Positions 16,546 through 28,392 of a DNA stretch of 64,000 nt are shown in pieces (the first letter of the stretch is position 1; each line of letters begins with the position of its first letter). The notes under the pieces are model-generated. The model saw only the letters and a program-made list of their open reading frames with translations, was not told where the DNA came from and searched no databases. The position numbers and the translations under genes were made by a program. The DNA lies in contig JADJOY010000038.1 of assembly GCA_016713535.1 (NCBI GenBank), forward strand, positions 1 to 64,000, written 5' to 3'. The stretch is from JADJOY01 sp016713535 [NCBI: Deltaproteobacteria bacterium]. GTDB taxonomy: Bacteria > JADJOY01.

Positions 16546-19500
16546 GCGAGACGACCGCATCCGACCGCGCTGCTCAGTGGGAGATTTCCGCCCTTCGTGA
16601 GCGGCTTCGTGGGCTCGAGGGGAAGCGCTTCTGGCGTGGCCTCGACGAGCTCGCCGAGGCGCCCGAGTTCACGGAGATGCTGAAGCGGGAATTTCCCGAT
16701 CAGGCGGACGAGTGGACCGACCCGGTGAGCCGGCGGAAGTTCGTCCAGCTCATGGGCGCCTCGTTCGCGTTCGCCGGTCTCACGGCCTGCTCCAGCCCCA
16801 AGACCGGCAAGATCCTTCCGTACGTGAAGCAGCCCGAGCAGCTCGTGCTCGGCCGGCCGATGTACTACGCGACCGCGCTCCAGTTCGGGGGTGTCGCCAG
16901 CGGTGTGCTGGTGGAGAGTCACGAGGGTCGCCCCACCAAGATCGAGGGCAACCCCGACCATCCGGCGACGCTCGGCTCGAGTGACGTGTTCACGCAGGCG
17001 GCCGTGCTGGGCCTGTTCGACCCGGACCGCTCGAAGACGGTCACGTTGCGCGGCGAGATTCACGCCTACGCCGATTTCGTGACCGCGATGCGCGACGTCC
17101 TGGCGCTGCAGAAGGTCAAGGGCGGCGCGGGCTTCCGGATCCTGACCGAAGCGGTCGGCTCGCCGACGCTCGGCGCGCAGATCCAGGCGATTCTCGGTGA
17201 CCTGCCGAAGGCTCGCTGGCACCAGTGGGAGCCGGTGGCGAGCCGCGACGCGGCGCGCGCCGCGGCGGTGGCGGTGTTCGGCAAGGACGTCGTGCCCCTC
17301 CTGAAGCTCGATGCGGCCGACGTGGTCGTGTCGCTCGACGCGGATTTCCTGGTGTGGGGGCCGAATCACGTTCGCTACGCGCGGGACTTCGGTGCGCGCC
17401 GGACCCCGCTCGTGGGCGCGGCGCACGGCGCCGGCGGTGGCGAGCACCTCAATCGTCTGTACACGTTCGAGCATGCCGACCTCGACCGGCGCGGTCTCGG
17501 ATCATCGCTATCGCGTGCGCTCGAGCGACGTCGCCGCGGTGGCGCAGGCGCTCGCTGCCGAGCTCGGAGTCGCCGGCGTGTCGGCCGGCAAGCTGCCCGA
17601 GGGTGTTCCGCCCAAGGCGATTGCCGCGCTCGCGAAGGATCTGCGCGCTCGGGGTGGGCGCGCGGTGGTGGTCGCGGGCGACGCGCAGCCGGCCTACGTC
17701 CACGCGCTGGCCGCCGCCATCAACGACGCGATCGGTGCGGTCGGCACGTCGCTCGTCTACCTCGATCCTCCCGATGTTCGCTCCGAGGATCACGGCGCCT
17801 CGATCACCGAGCTGGCCAACGACATGAAGGCCGGTAAGGTCGAGGTTTTGTTCATCGTCGGCAGCAACCCGGTGGTGACGGCGCCCGCCGAGCTGGGTTT
17901 CGTCGACGCTCTCGATCAGGTGAAGCTGCGCGTTCACGCCGGCCTCTACCAGGACGAGACGGCGCACCGTTGTCACTGGCACGTGCCGATGTCCCACGAG
18001 CTCGAGTCGTGGGGGGATGCGCGTGCGTGGGACGGCACGGTCTCGATCGTCCAGCCCCTCATCGAGCCGATCTACGCCACCAAGTCGGTCCACGAGGTGG
18101 TCGGCGTGCTGGGTCCCAAGCCGACGCGACCCGGAGTGGAGGCGATCAAGGAGGCCTGGTCGGCGAAGCTCGGCGCCGACTTCGAGAAGGTGTGGCGCCG
18201 CTCGCTCCACGATGGCTTCGTTGCTGGCACCGCACGTGAGCCGCTGGCGTTGGCGGTGCAGGGTGGGTGGCCCCAGGCTCTGGCCGCGCCCGCCGCGGTC
18301 GAGGGCATCGAGGTCGTGATCCGCCCCGATCCGTCGGTTTACGATGGCCGCTACGCCAACAACGGCTGGCTCCAGGAGCTGCCGCGTCCCATGACCAAGC
18401 TCGTGTGGGACAACGCCTGGCTGGTGAGCCCGGCCACCGCCGAGAAGCTCGGCCTGCACGACGAGGACGTCGTCGAGGTGAAGGTCGACGGTCGCGCGGT
18501 TCGCGGCCCGGTCTGGACGGTCCCCGGACACGCCGACGGCTCGATCACGACGCATCTCGGCTACGGCCGCGAGCGCGCCGGCACCGTCGGCAACCAGGTC
18601 GGCTTCGACGTCTACCCGATCCGTAGCGCGGCGCACGCGTGGATCGTGGCCGGCGCCGAGGTCGGAAAGACCGGCTCGACCTACGATCTGGTGAAGACCC
18701 ACGGCCACAACCAGATGGAAGGCCGGGGCTTGGTCCGTTACGCGTCGGCCGAGGAGTACGCGAGCAACTCCCACTTCGCGCACGAGGGTCACGAAGAGCC
18801 CGAGCAGAGCATGTACCCCGGGTACAAGTACGACCGGTACTCGTGGGGCCTCGCGATCAACCTGTCGAGCTGCATCGGCTGCAACACGTGCACGATGTCG
18901 TGCGTGGCCGAGAACAACATCGCGGTGGTCGGCAAGGAGCAGGTTCGACGCGGGCGCGAGATGCACTGGATCCGCGTCGACCGCTACTTCGAGGGCAAGG
19001 AGCTCGACGATCCGGCGATCTGGTTCCAGCCGGTGCCGTGCATGCACTGCGAGAACGCGCCCTGCGAGCAGGTCTGCCCGGTCGCCGCGACCGTCCACTC
19101 GAGCGAGGGCCTGAACGACATGGCCTACAACCGCTGCGTGGGCACCCGGTACTGCTCGAACAACTGTCCGTACAAGGTGCGTCGCTTCAACTTCCTCGCC
19201 TACTCCGACTTCTCGACCGAAAGCCTGAAGCTGGCTCGCAACCCGGACGTCACGGTGCGTAGCCGCGGCGTGATGGAGAAGTGCACCTACTGCGTGCAGC
19301 GCATCAATGCCGCGCGCAACGACGCCGAGCGTCAGGGGCGCACGATCCGCGACGGCGAGATCGTCACGGCCTGTCAGCAGGCGTGCCCGACCCAGGCGAT
19401 CGTCTTCGGCAACCTCAACGAAGCCGACAGCTCGATCGCAAAGGCGAAGGCGGACCCGAGAAACTACGGGATTCTGACCGACCTGAACACGCGGCCTCGA

Positions 19501-19560
19501 ACCACGTACCTGGCCGCCGTACGGAACCCCAATCCCGCGCTCGGCACCGACCACGGTTGA
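16542..19560 (+). CDS. actB: Alternative complex III iron-sulfur/molybdopterin-like subunit ActB (frameshifted)
   Basis: Large peripheral ACIII subunit, about 1,006 residues when repaired. The ATG at 16542 overlaps the actA stop. An internal Tat-type motif SRRKFVQ at about residue 63 is followed by a hydrophobic stretch ending LTAC, so export by Tat with a possible lipidated cysteine is suggested. The N-terminal two thirds resemble a molybdopterin oxidoreductase ([12 protein letters not shown]). The C-terminal third is a ferredoxin-like domain with cysteine clusters [11 protein letters not shown] (from 18871), [26 protein letters not shown] and CTYC...CQQACP, consistent with 3Fe-4S plus 4Fe-4S centres. 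A net -2 (or +1) slip near 17470, most simply GAGAGC read as GAGC, breaks the frame between YTFE and [12 protein letters not shown]; no residues are otherwise missing. Confidence 0.9.
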
Positions 19561-19592
19561 CGGCGGCGTACCGCTGACGGATCGCACCACCG

Positions 19593-21002
<1,410 letters not shown>

Positions 21003-21010
<8 letters not shown>

Positions 21011-21542
21011 GCACCCCCTCTTCGGCTTGATGGTCGAGTTCGTCGAGCCGACCGATGTCGTGCGCGCGGCGCACGAGGCGTATCAGGCCGGTTACCGGAA
21101 GATGGACGCCTACTCGCCGTTCCCGATCGAGGAGCTCTCGGAGGCCCTCGGCCGTCACAAGAGCGGGCGGCTCCCGTTCATCGTGTTCGGTGGGGGCGTG
21201 ACCGGTCTGCTGGCCGGCCTCGGCCTCGAGTACTACGCGTCGGTGATCTCGTACCCGATGAACATCGGTGGCCGGCCGCTGGCGAGTTGGCCCGCGTTCA
21301 TCCCGCCGGCGTTCGAGACCACGGTGCTGTTCGCGGCGTTCGCGGCCGTGTTCGGGATGATCATCCTGAACGGTCTGCCCATGCCCTACCACCCGGTCTT
21401 CAACGTGCCGCAGTTCGCGCAGGCGAGCCGTGACCGCTTCTTCCTCTGCATCGAAGCGAAGGACCCGAAGTTCGATCTCGCCGCGACGCGGCACTTTCTC
21501 GAGGCACTCGAGCCCAAGGCGATCTATGAAGTCGACGAGTGA
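21003..21542 (+). CDS. actD: Alternative complex III subunit ActD
   Basis: Small membrane subunit of ACIII, 179 residues. An N-terminal soluble segment ([40 protein letters not shown]) is followed by two membrane helices, [20 protein letters not shown] and [21 protein letters not shown], then a short C-terminal tail. This matches the DUF3341 family to which ActD belongs. The ATG at 21003 overlaps the actC stop; it is chosen over upstream in-frame GTG codons for that coupling. The 3' end overlaps actE by 17 bases. Confidence 0.93.
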
Positions 21543-22164
21543 CGCCCGCGCGCGGGTGGCGGTGCTGGCGATCCTGACCCTCGTGGTCGGATGCCGGCAG
21601 CGGATGGCGGATCAGCCCGCTCCGCGCCCGCTCACACCGAGCCAGTTCTTCGCCGACGGACAGGCGAGCCGCCCGCTGGTGGAGGGCGCCGTGGCCCGCG
21701 GCGACCTCAACGAGGACGAGGCGCTGTACTCCGGCAAGGCCGGTGGCCAGTTCGTCGAGGAATTCCCGATCGCGGTGAACCGCGCGATGCTCGACCGGGG
21801 CCGCGAGCGGTTCGACATCTACTGCTCGCCCTGCCACGACAAGGTCGGCGAGGGTAAAGGGGTCGTCGTCCAGCGCGGCTTCCCACAGCCGCCGTCGTTC
21901 CACACCCAGCGGTTGCGCGACGCACGCCCCGGGTACGTGTACGACGTGATCAGCAAAGGCTTTGGCCGCATGCCGGCCTACGGCCCGCAGATCCCGGTGG
22001 CGGACCGTTGGGCGATCGTTTCCTACCTGCGCGCGTTGCAGCGCAGCCAGAACGCCACCCTCGACGACGTTCCTGCGGCCGAGAAGACCGCGCTGCTCGA
22101 GGGACCGAAGCCCGGCGCGGTGGAAGAGGCCGGGCATGGCGCCGCGCACGGAGACCATCGATGA
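21526..22164 (+). CDS. actE: Alternative complex III monohaem cytochrome c lipoprotein ActE
   Basis: Lipid-anchored c-type cytochrome that passes electrons out of ACIII. The 212 residues begin with a signal peptide ending LVVGC (Cys at about 23), predicting a lipoprotein. One haem motif CSPCH (100-104) and a likely Met axial ligand in GFGRMPAYG define a class I cytochrome c domain. The start ATG at 21526 lies inside the end of actD. The stop overlaps actF as ATGA. Confidence 0.93.
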   Translation: MKSTSDARARVAVLAILTLVVGCRQRMADQPAPRPLTPSQFFADGQASRPLVEGAVARGDLNEDEALYSGKAGGQFVEEFPIAVNRAMLDRGRERFDIYCSPCHDKVGEGKGVVVQRGFPQPPSFHTQRLRDARPGYVYDVISKGFGRMPAYGPQIPVADRWAIVSYLRALQRSQNATLDDVPAAEKTALLEGPKPGAVEEAGHGAAHGDHR

Positions 22165-23357
22165 GCCCCACGGATCTGGCACGCCTTGACCTCAGGGCGC
22201 CCGAGGCCTGGGCGCAGTCGCGGCGCAAGGCGCTGGTCGTCGGCGGAGTCGCGACGGCGCTGATGGCCGTCGGCTTCTTCCTGAACCGCGAGCAATTCCT
22301 GCGCTCGTGGCTGCTCGGCTGGATGTTCTGGGTCGGCCTCGGCCTCGGCTGCCTCGGCCTGCTCATGCTCCAGTACCTGACCGGCGGAGCGTGGGGGATG
22401 GTGATCCGCCGCTTGCTGGAGGCGGGAACCCGGACGATCTGGCTGCTCGCAGTGCTTGGGTTGCCGATCTTCATCGGCGTGAAGGTCCTCTACGTCTGGG
22501 CGCAGCCGGAGCACATGGACGAAGTGCTGCGGGCGAAGGCCGGGTACCTCAACGTCCCGTTCTTCCTCGCGCGCGCCGCCGTCTACTTCGGGCTCTGGAT
22601 CGGCCTGACGACGCTCTTGAACAAGTGGTCGACGAGCCTGGACGAGCCGTCGGTGCACTACGCCGTCGAGAAGAAGATCAAGACCCTCGCAGGGCCTGGG
22701 TTGTGTCTCTTCATCCTGTCGGTGGCGTTCGCGGCGATCGACTGGGTGATGTCGCTGGAGCCTCACTGGTTCTCGACGATCTTCGGGCTGATGTGGCTCA
22801 TCAGCCTGGTGCTGACGGCCCACTCGTTCACGATCGCGGTCCTCTATTTCCTCACCCAGCGCGGACGCCCGATGGGCGTGCTGGTGAACAAGCACCACTT
22901 CCACGACCTCGCGAAGCTCCTGTTCGCCTTCGTGATGGTGTGGGCGTACTTCTCGTTCTCGCAGTACCTGATCATCTGGAGCGGCAACCTCCCGGAAGAG
23001 ATCACCTGGTACGTCACCCGCTTGAGCCACGGCTGGGAGTGGTTCGGCGTGAGCCTGCTGGTGTTCCAGTTCGCGGTTCCGTTTCTGCTGCTCATGCCGC
23101 GTAGCTTCAACTTCAACGCGTCGTTGGTCCTCAAGATCGCCGGCCTGATCCTGGTGATGCGCTTGGTGGACCTGTTCTGGATGACCGCCCCGGCGTTCCA
23201 TCCGAAGGCGCTGTCGATCCACTGGATGGACTTCGTCGCACCGGTCGCGATCGGTGGCTGGTGGGTTTCCGAGTACCTGCGCCAGCTCGCAACGCGTCCG
23301 CTGCTGATGGTCGGGGCTTCGGGTCTCGAGGAGGCGCTCCAGCATGGCGGACACTGA
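22161..23357 (+). CDS. actF: Alternative complex III membrane subunit ActF
   Basis: Second NrfD-like but quinol-poor membrane subunit of ACIII, 398 residues with about ten hydrophobic helices. Recognisable segments are GWMFWVGLGLGCLGLLMLQY, WVMSLEPHWFSTIFGLMWL, HFHDLAKLLFAFVMVWAYFS and FSQYLIIWSGNLPEEITWYV; the last is highly characteristic of ActF. The ATG at 22161 overlaps the actE stop. The stop overlaps the next membrane-protein gene by 14 bases, showing that the run continues as one operon into the oxidase genes. Confidence 0.94.
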   Translation: MSPTDLARLDLRAPEAWAQSRRKALVVGGVATALMAVGFFLNREQFLRSWLLGWMFWVGLGLGCLGLLMLQYLTGGAWGMVIRRLLEAGTRTIWLLAVLGLPIFIGVKVLYVWAQPEHMDEVLRAKAGYLNVPFFLARAAVYFGLWIGLTTLLNKWSTSLDEPSVHYAVEKKIKTLAGPGLCLFILSVAFAAIDWVMSLEPHWFSTIFGLMWLISLVLTAHSFTIAVLYFLTQRGRPMGVLVNKHHFHDLAKLLFAFVMVWAYFSFSQYLIIWSGNLPEEITWYVTRLSHGWEWFGVSLLVFQFAVPFLLLMPRSFNFNASLVLKIAGLILVMRLVDLFWMTAPAFHPKALSIHWMDFVAPVAIGGWWVSEYLRQLATRPLLMVGASGLEEALQHGGH

Positions 23358-23838
23358 GCACACGGGCGCCACGACGTACGAGAAGCGTGACGTCAGCGTT
23401 CGTCCGGTCGCGATCGTGACCGTGGCGATCCTGGTCGCATCCTTCCTGGTGATGATCCCGGTCCGACTGCTGTTCGCGTACCTCAAGGGGCGCGAGCAGG
23501 CGCAGCAGACCGCGCCGGTCTCGCTCACCCGGGCGCAGGTACCCGAGGAAGTGCCCGAGCCTCGCCTCGAGCCGATCATCGGGCAGACCCTGGCGGAGAC
23601 CCGCAAGCGGGAGCTCGAGAAGCTCACCACGTACGGCTGGGTGGACAAGACCGGCGGCGTGGTGCGCATCCCGGTCGAGCGCGCCCTCGAGCTCACCGCG
23701 GCGAGCGGGCTGCCGTCGCGCGCCGGCGCCGCGCCCTACGAACAGTTCGCACCGACCAACCGCGGTTCCGAGGGGGCCGGCGGTAGCGACTCCCGGGCCG
23801 CTTCTCCGATCGTCTCGACGCAGGTGGGTCACGAATGA
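23344..23838 (+). CDS. Uncharacterised single-helix membrane protein of the ACIII-caa3 cluster
   Basis: This 164-residue protein has an N-terminal charged segment with YEKRDVSVRP, one membrane helix (VAIVTVAILVASFLVMIPV) and a periplasmic part containing TLAETRKRELEKL and YGWVDKTGGVVRIPVERALE. The pattern 'YGWVD...GVVRIPIxRAMELL' recurs, from memory of the family, in small proteins encoded beside caa3-type oxidase genes, but no function is established. It overlaps both actF and the following SCO gene (ATGA at 23835), so it is made with the complex. Possible roles: assembly factor, small subunit, or linker between complex III and the oxidase. Confidence 0.75.
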   Translation: MADTEHTGATTYEKRDVSVRPVAIVTVAILVASFLVMIPVRLLFAYLKGREQAQQTAPVSLTRAQVPEEVPEPRLEPIIGQTLAETRKRELEKLTTYGWVDKTGGVVRIPVERALELTAASGLPSRAGAAPYEQFAPTNRGSEGAGGSDSRAASPIVSTQVGHE

Positions 23839-24692
23839 GCATCCGGTTGCGAACAACGGCCGCGGCCCTCGCGGTGGCGCTCGCGTCGTCCGCGACCGCC
23901 GCACGGGCGAGCGACCAGGTGGCGACGACGCTGCCGAAAGGGCTCGAGGGCGTGTCCTTCGAGCAGAAGCTCGGCGTCCAGGTCCCGCTCGACCTGAGCT
24001 TCCGGGACGAGACCGGCCGTGAGCGCGCGCTTCGCGAGTTCGTGTCCACCGGCCGCCCGGTGATCCTCACGCTCAACTACCTCGAGTGTCCGATGCTGTG
24101 CACGGTCGAGCTCAACGGGCTGGTCTCGGCGCTCAAACCGCTGAACCTCACACCCGGAAAAGACTTCGACATCGTGACGGTGAGCTTCAACCCGGCGGAA
24201 GGCCCCGAGCTCGCGGCGGAGAAGAAGGCCAAGTACCTGGAGAGCTACGGACGGCCCGAGGCGGCCGAGGGTTGGCACTTCCTGACCGGTTCCGCCGAGT
24301 CGATCGCGACGCTCACCGACGCGGTCGGCTTCCACTACCGGTACGACGAGGCCGAGAAGCAGTTCTCGCACGCGGCCGGCATCATCGTGCTCACGCCGGA
24401 CGGCAAGGCGTCTCGCTACTTCTTCGGCGTCGAATTCGCGCCCCGTGACGTGAGGCTCGCCCTCGTCGAGTCGTCGCAGGGCAAGATCGGCACTCTCGCG
24501 GACAAGGTCATGCTCTTCTGCTTCCACTACGACCCGGCCGAATCGAAGTACGGCCTCGCGGCCCTGAACGTCATCCGGGCAGGCGGCGCGGCCACCGTGG
24601 TCGGACTCTTGGCTTTCGTGGTCCTGGGCAACCGCGTGGGTTCGCGCCGCGGGGTGCACGAGCCGTCCCGGGAGGTGACCCATGGGGTCTAA
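23835..24692 (+). CDS. SCO1/SenC-family protein of the caa3 operon, with C-terminal membrane anchor
   Basis: Copper-delivery thioredoxin-fold protein for the CuA site of the adjacent oxidase. The 285 residues start with a cleavable-looking signal (LAVALASSATAARA). Copper ligands are Cys85 and Cys89 (CPMLC) and His179 (FSHAAG). Unlike the SCO protein at 14981, it is predicted to be anchored by a C-terminal helix (GGAATVVGLLAFVVLGNRV) rather than an N-terminal one. It overlaps the genes on both sides (ATGA at 23835; 11 bases into coxB). Confidence 0.92.
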   Translation: MSIRLRTTAAALAVALASSATAARASDQVATTLPKGLEGVSFEQKLGVQVPLDLSFRDETGRERALREFVSTGRPVILTLNYLECPMLCTVELNGLVSALKPLNLTPGKDFDIVTVSFNPAEGPELAAEKKAKYLESYGRPEAAEGWHFLTGSAESIATLTDAVGFHYRYDEAEKQFSHAAGIIVLTPDGKASRYFFGVEFAPRDVRLALVESSQGKIGTLADKVMLFCFHYDPAESKYGLAALNVIRAGGAATVVGLLAFVVLGNRVGSRRGVHEPSREVTHGV

Positions 24693-25733
24693 CGTCCCGC
24701 TTTTCCCCGAAGCGGCGTCTGCCGTCGCACTGCGCGTCGACGGGCTGTTCTACTTCTGGCTCGCGATGTCGCTGTTCTTCGCGGTGCTGATCTTCGTCGC
24801 CGTCCCGGTCCTGGCGATCAAGTTCCGGCGCCGGCCCGAGAACCAGACGTCGCAGCCGATCACGGGCTCCACGCCGATCGCGCCCACGGAGCCCAGCCAT
24901 CCGGAGGCGCACGGCACCTACGGACTGGAGATCGCCTGGTCGGTGATCCCGTTCATCCTCGCCATGGTGTTGTTCGCCTGGGGTGCCGTGGTGTTCTTCC
25001 ACATCTACCGCGCGCCCGACGACGCGATGAACGTCAACGTCGTGGGCAAGCGCTGGATGTGGAAGCTGCAGCACCCGAACGGCAAGCGCGAGATCAACGA
25101 GCTCCACGTCCCGGTCGGCACCGCCGTCAAGCTACGCATGACTTCGGAAGACGTCATTCACAGCTTCTACGTCCCGGCCTTCCGCGTGAAGATGGACGTC
25201 CTACCCGGCCGGTACACGACCTTGTCCTTCCGCCCGATCAAGACCGGGCGCTACCACCTGTTCTGCGCCGAGTACTGCGGCAACGAGCACTCGAAGATGG
25301 GTGGCTGGGTCGAGGTGATGGAGCCGGAGGACTTCCAGCAGTGGTTGTCCGGCGGTGCGGCCGCCGCCCCGGGTCAGCAGGTATCGCCGGCGGCCGCGGG
25401 CGCCGCGCTGTTCACGAAGTTCGCGTGCTCGAGCTGCCACCGGAAGGCGGGTCCCGGTGAGCCACCGGCGCTCGGCCCCAACCTCGACGGGGTCTTCGGA
25501 CACCCGGTGAAGCTCAAGAGCGGCGAGACGGTCACGGTCGACGAGACCTACATCCGACGCTCGATCCTCGAGCCCTGCCCGACGTCGTCGAAGGCTTCAT
25601 GCCGGTCATGCCGACGTTCAAGGGCCAGGTGGATGAAGACCAGCTCAACTCGCTGATCGAATACATCAAATCGCTCAAGAGTCCGGAAGCGACCGGCGCC
25701 GCGCAGGCGCCCGCTCCGGGGGGTAAGCCATGA
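24682..25733 (+). CDS. coxB: caa3 oxidase subunit II with fused cytochrome c domain (frameshifted)
   Basis: Subunit II takes electrons from cytochrome c into the CuA centre. Two N-terminal helices (about 20-47 and 84-110) anchor a cupredoxin domain with a complete CuA set: His160, CAEYC (Cys195, Glu197, Cys199), His203 and Met206. A C-terminal cytochrome c domain follows (CSSCH 249-253; Met ligand in GFMPVMPTF), making this a caa3-type subunit. A lost C near 25573 (CCCCTGCCC read as CCCTGCCC) shifts the frame after RRSILEP; the rest reads [19 protein letters not shown] to a stop at 25731-25733. Repaired length is about 350 residues. The stop overlaps coxA as ATGA. Confidence 0.92.
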
Positions 25734-27371
25734 CCTCGGCCGCGACGGCTTCCGACCTGCAGCACGAGCCGCAGGACTACATCAACGTCAGCTACACGAT
25801 CCGATCGTGGCTGATCACGTTCGACCACAAGCGCATCGCCATCCTCTATCTGATCTCGGTCACGCTGGCCTTCCTGCTGGGCGGCTTCTTCGCCGGCCTG
25901 GTACGTCTCGAGCTGCTCACGCCGACCGGGGACCTGATGCAGGCGGAGACCTATAACAAGGTCTTCACCATGCACGGCGTGATGATGGTGTTCTTCTTCC
26001 TGATCCCCGCGATCCCGGCGGTGCTCGGCAACTTTCTCGTGCCTCTCATGATCGGCGCGAAGGATCTGGCGTTTCCCAAGCTCAATCTGGCGAGCTGGTA
26101 CGTCTACAACATCGGAATCGCGTTCACGCTGTTCGCGATCGCCACCGGTGGTATCGACACGGGGTGGACGTTCTACGTGCCGTACAGCACGCAGTGGTCG
26201 ACTTCCAACGTCATCCCGGTTGGCCTCGGCGTGTTCGTGATCGGCTTCTCGTCGATCCTCACCGGCCTCAACTTCCTGGTGACCATCCACCGGATGCGGG
26301 CGCCGGGTCTCACCTGGTTCCGGCTGCCGCTCTTCATCTGGGCGATGTACGCCACGTCGCTGGTGATCATGCTCGGCACGCCGGTGGTCGCGATCACCAC
26401 GGTGCTGCTCGCTCTCGAGCGAATGTTTCACCTCGGCATCTTCGACGCCTCGATCGGCGGCGACCCGGTGCTCTTCCAGCACCTCTTCTGGTTCTACTCG
26501 CACCCCGCGGTCTACATCATGATCCTGCCCGCGATGGGCGTGATCAGCGAGCTGATCTCGACCTTCTCGCGCAAGCGGGTCTTCGGCTACGAGTTCGTGG
26601 CCTTCTCGAGCCTCGCGATCGCGCTGATCGGCTTCCTGGTGTGGGGCCACCACCTGTTCGTCGCCGGGCAGTCGACCTACGCCGGGCTGGTGTTCTCGGC
26701 GATCACGATGCTCGTCGCGGTGCCGTCGGCGGTGAAGGTCTTCAACTGGACGGCGACGCTCTACGGCGGGCTCGGTCTCGTTCGAGACGCCGATGCTCTA
26801 CGGCCTCGGGTTCATCGGGCTGTTCGTGATCGGCGGGCTCACCGGTGTCTTCTGCGCCACGATGGGCCTCGACGTCCACGTCCACGACACCTACTTCGTC
26901 GTCGCCCACTTCCACTACGTGATGGTGGGCGGCACGATCATGGCCTACCTGGGCGGGCTGCATTTCTGGTGGCCGAAGATGACCGGCAAGCTCTACCCGG
27001 AGTTCTGGGGCAAGATCTCGGCGGCGCTGGTGTTCGTCGGCTTCAACCTCACGTTCTTCCCGCAGTTCCTCCTCGGCTACCTGGGCATGCCGCGCCGGTA
27101 CTGGTCGTACCCGCCCGAGTTCCAGGTGCTGAACGTGCTCTCGACGGCGGGTGCGACCGTGCTCGGCCTCGGTTACGTGCTGCCGTTGATCTACCTGACC
27201 TGGTCGATGCGCTACGGCAAGGACGCTTCCGAGAACCCCTACGGAGCGACCGGGCTCGAGTGGAGGACGCCGTCGCCGCCGCCGACCGAGAACTTCCAGG
27301 TCACCCCGACCGTGACGTGGGAGGCCTACGACTACACGAGCGCGCCCGAGCCGGAGGTGTCCGTTGGCTGA
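25730..27371 (+). CDS. coxA: caa3 oxidase catalytic subunit I, A2-type (frameshifted)
   Basis: Haem-copper oxidase core that reduces oxygen to water and pumps protons. About 546 residues. Ligands visible: His82 in FTMHGVMM (low-spin haem), His258 and the cross-linked Tyr262 in YSHPAVY, His307-His308 in WGHHLF (CuB), and the haem histidines in [14 protein letters not shown] with Ala instead of the HPE glutamate places it in the A2 subfamily, as in Thermus caa3. The frame slips near 26770 (extra G or two missing bases) between LYGG and SVSFETPML, where the sequence resumes in full. Stop at 27369-27371 overlaps the coxC TTG start. Confidence 0.93.
27353..27358 (+). promoter_or_regulatory. Shine-Dalgarno GGAGGT deciding the coxC TTG start
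   Basis: GGAGGT at 27353-27358 lies five bases before the TTG at 27364, ideal spacing for translation start. The in-frame ATG at 27382 has no comparable ribosome-binding site, so the rarer TTG codon is preferred. Confidence 0.7.
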
Positions 27372-28032
27372 CGCGAGCACCATGAGCACCTACGACCGCC
27401 GGCGCGTCGTCGCGCATCAGTTCGCGGACGCCCAGCAGCAGCGCGAAGCTGCGACCCTGGGGATGTGGTTCTTCCTCGTCCAGGAAGTCCTGTTTTTCGG
27501 CGGGTTGTTCGCGACCTACGCGGTCTACCGGTTCCGCTTCCCGGAGGCCTGGGCCGAGGCCAGCAAAGAGCTCGACGTGATGCTCGGCGCGGTCAACACC
27601 GCCGTGCTGATCGGCAGCTCGCTGACGATGGCGATGGCCGTCCACGGCGCCCAGACCGGCAATCGGCGCGAGCAGGTGATCTCGCTCGTCCTCACGTTCC
27701 TCCTCGGGACGACGTTCCTCGTCATCAAGGGCTTCGAGTACCACCACAAGTGGGTCGAGCACCTGATCCCGGGGCCGGGCTTCCAGTTCCATGGACCCGA
27801 GGCGCCGCACGCCCGGATCTTCTTCGCGGTCTACTTCGCGATGACCGGTATGCACGCCTTCCACATGGTGATCGGTCTCGGGCTGCTCGTGTGGCTGATC
27901 AAGAACGCCGCGCAGGGCATGTACGACGCTTCGTACAACATTCCCGTCGAGAACGTCGGGCTGTACTGGCACTTCGTCGACATCGTGTGGATCTTCCTCT
28001 TCCCGCTGCTGTATCTGGTTTCTCGGCACTGA
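27364..28032 (+). CDS. coxC: caa3 oxidase subunit III
   Basis: Cytochrome c oxidase subunit III, which stabilises the core and its proton entry. The 222 residues contain about five helices; [60 protein letters not shown] and [20 protein letters not shown] are family hallmarks, including the Glu of the first segment. A strong Shine-Dalgarno supports the TTG start, which overlaps the end of coxA by eight bases; the ATG at 27382 is the alternative. No frame break in this gene. Confidence 0.94.
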   Translation: MADASTMSTYDRRRVVAHQFADAQQQREAATLGMWFFLVQEVLFFGGLFATYAVYRFRFPEAWAEASKELDVMLGAVNTAVLIGSSLTMAMAVHGAQTGNRREQVISLVLTFLLGTTFLVIKGFEYHHKWVEHLIPGPGFQFHGPEAPHARIFFAVYFAMTGMHAFHMVIGLGLLVWLIKNAAQGMYDASYNIPVENVGLYWHFVDIVWIFLFPLLYLVSRH

Positions 28033-28075
28033 CGTCGGCCGCTCCAGGCATCACACGCCCGAGGCTCAGCTCAAC

Positions 28076-28387
28076 ATGTCCACCCACGACGACCACGCTG
28101 CAGGACACATCGCCTCGCCGAAGCTCTATTTTGCGATCTTCGGCGCGCTCATGGTCGGTACGGCGATCACCGTCGCCGCCGCTTTCCATGACTTCGGGAC
28201 GCTGGGGTTGCCGATCGCGATGGCGATCGCCGTCGTGAAGGCCTCGCTCGTGGTGTGGTTCTTCATGCACGTGAAGTACGGCTTCCCGCTCGTCAAGGCG
28301 ATGATGCCGATGGCGATCGCGTTCCTGATCGTGCTGCTCGGCTTCACGTTGATGGACTACGTCGGCCGCGGCTTCCCGCTGCAGTGA
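28076..28387 (+). CDS. caa3 oxidase small subunit IV (CtaF/CoxD-like)
   Basis: Prokaryotic cytochrome c oxidase subunit IV family, 103 residues. Three hydrophobic helices are visible (LYFAIFGALMVGTAITVAA, LPIAMAIAVVKASLVVWFFM, MMPMAIAFLIVLLGFTLMDY), with the characteristic VKASLVVWFFMHVKY. It lies 43 bases after coxC, the only real gap in the oxidase genes. A strong hairpin follows at once and ends the roughly 12.5-kb act-cox run. Confidence 0.92.
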   Translation: MSTHDDHAAGHIASPKLYFAIFGALMVGTAITVAAAFHDFGTLGLPIAMAIAVVKASLVVWFFMHVKYGFPLVKAMMPMAIAFLIVLLGFTLMDYVGRGFPLQ

Positions 28388-28392
28388 CTTTT

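Noticed and set aside
17449-19590. 713-codon open frame opposite actB
   Set aside because: No motif and shadow-like composition; the plus strand encodes the iron-sulfur clusters of ActB.
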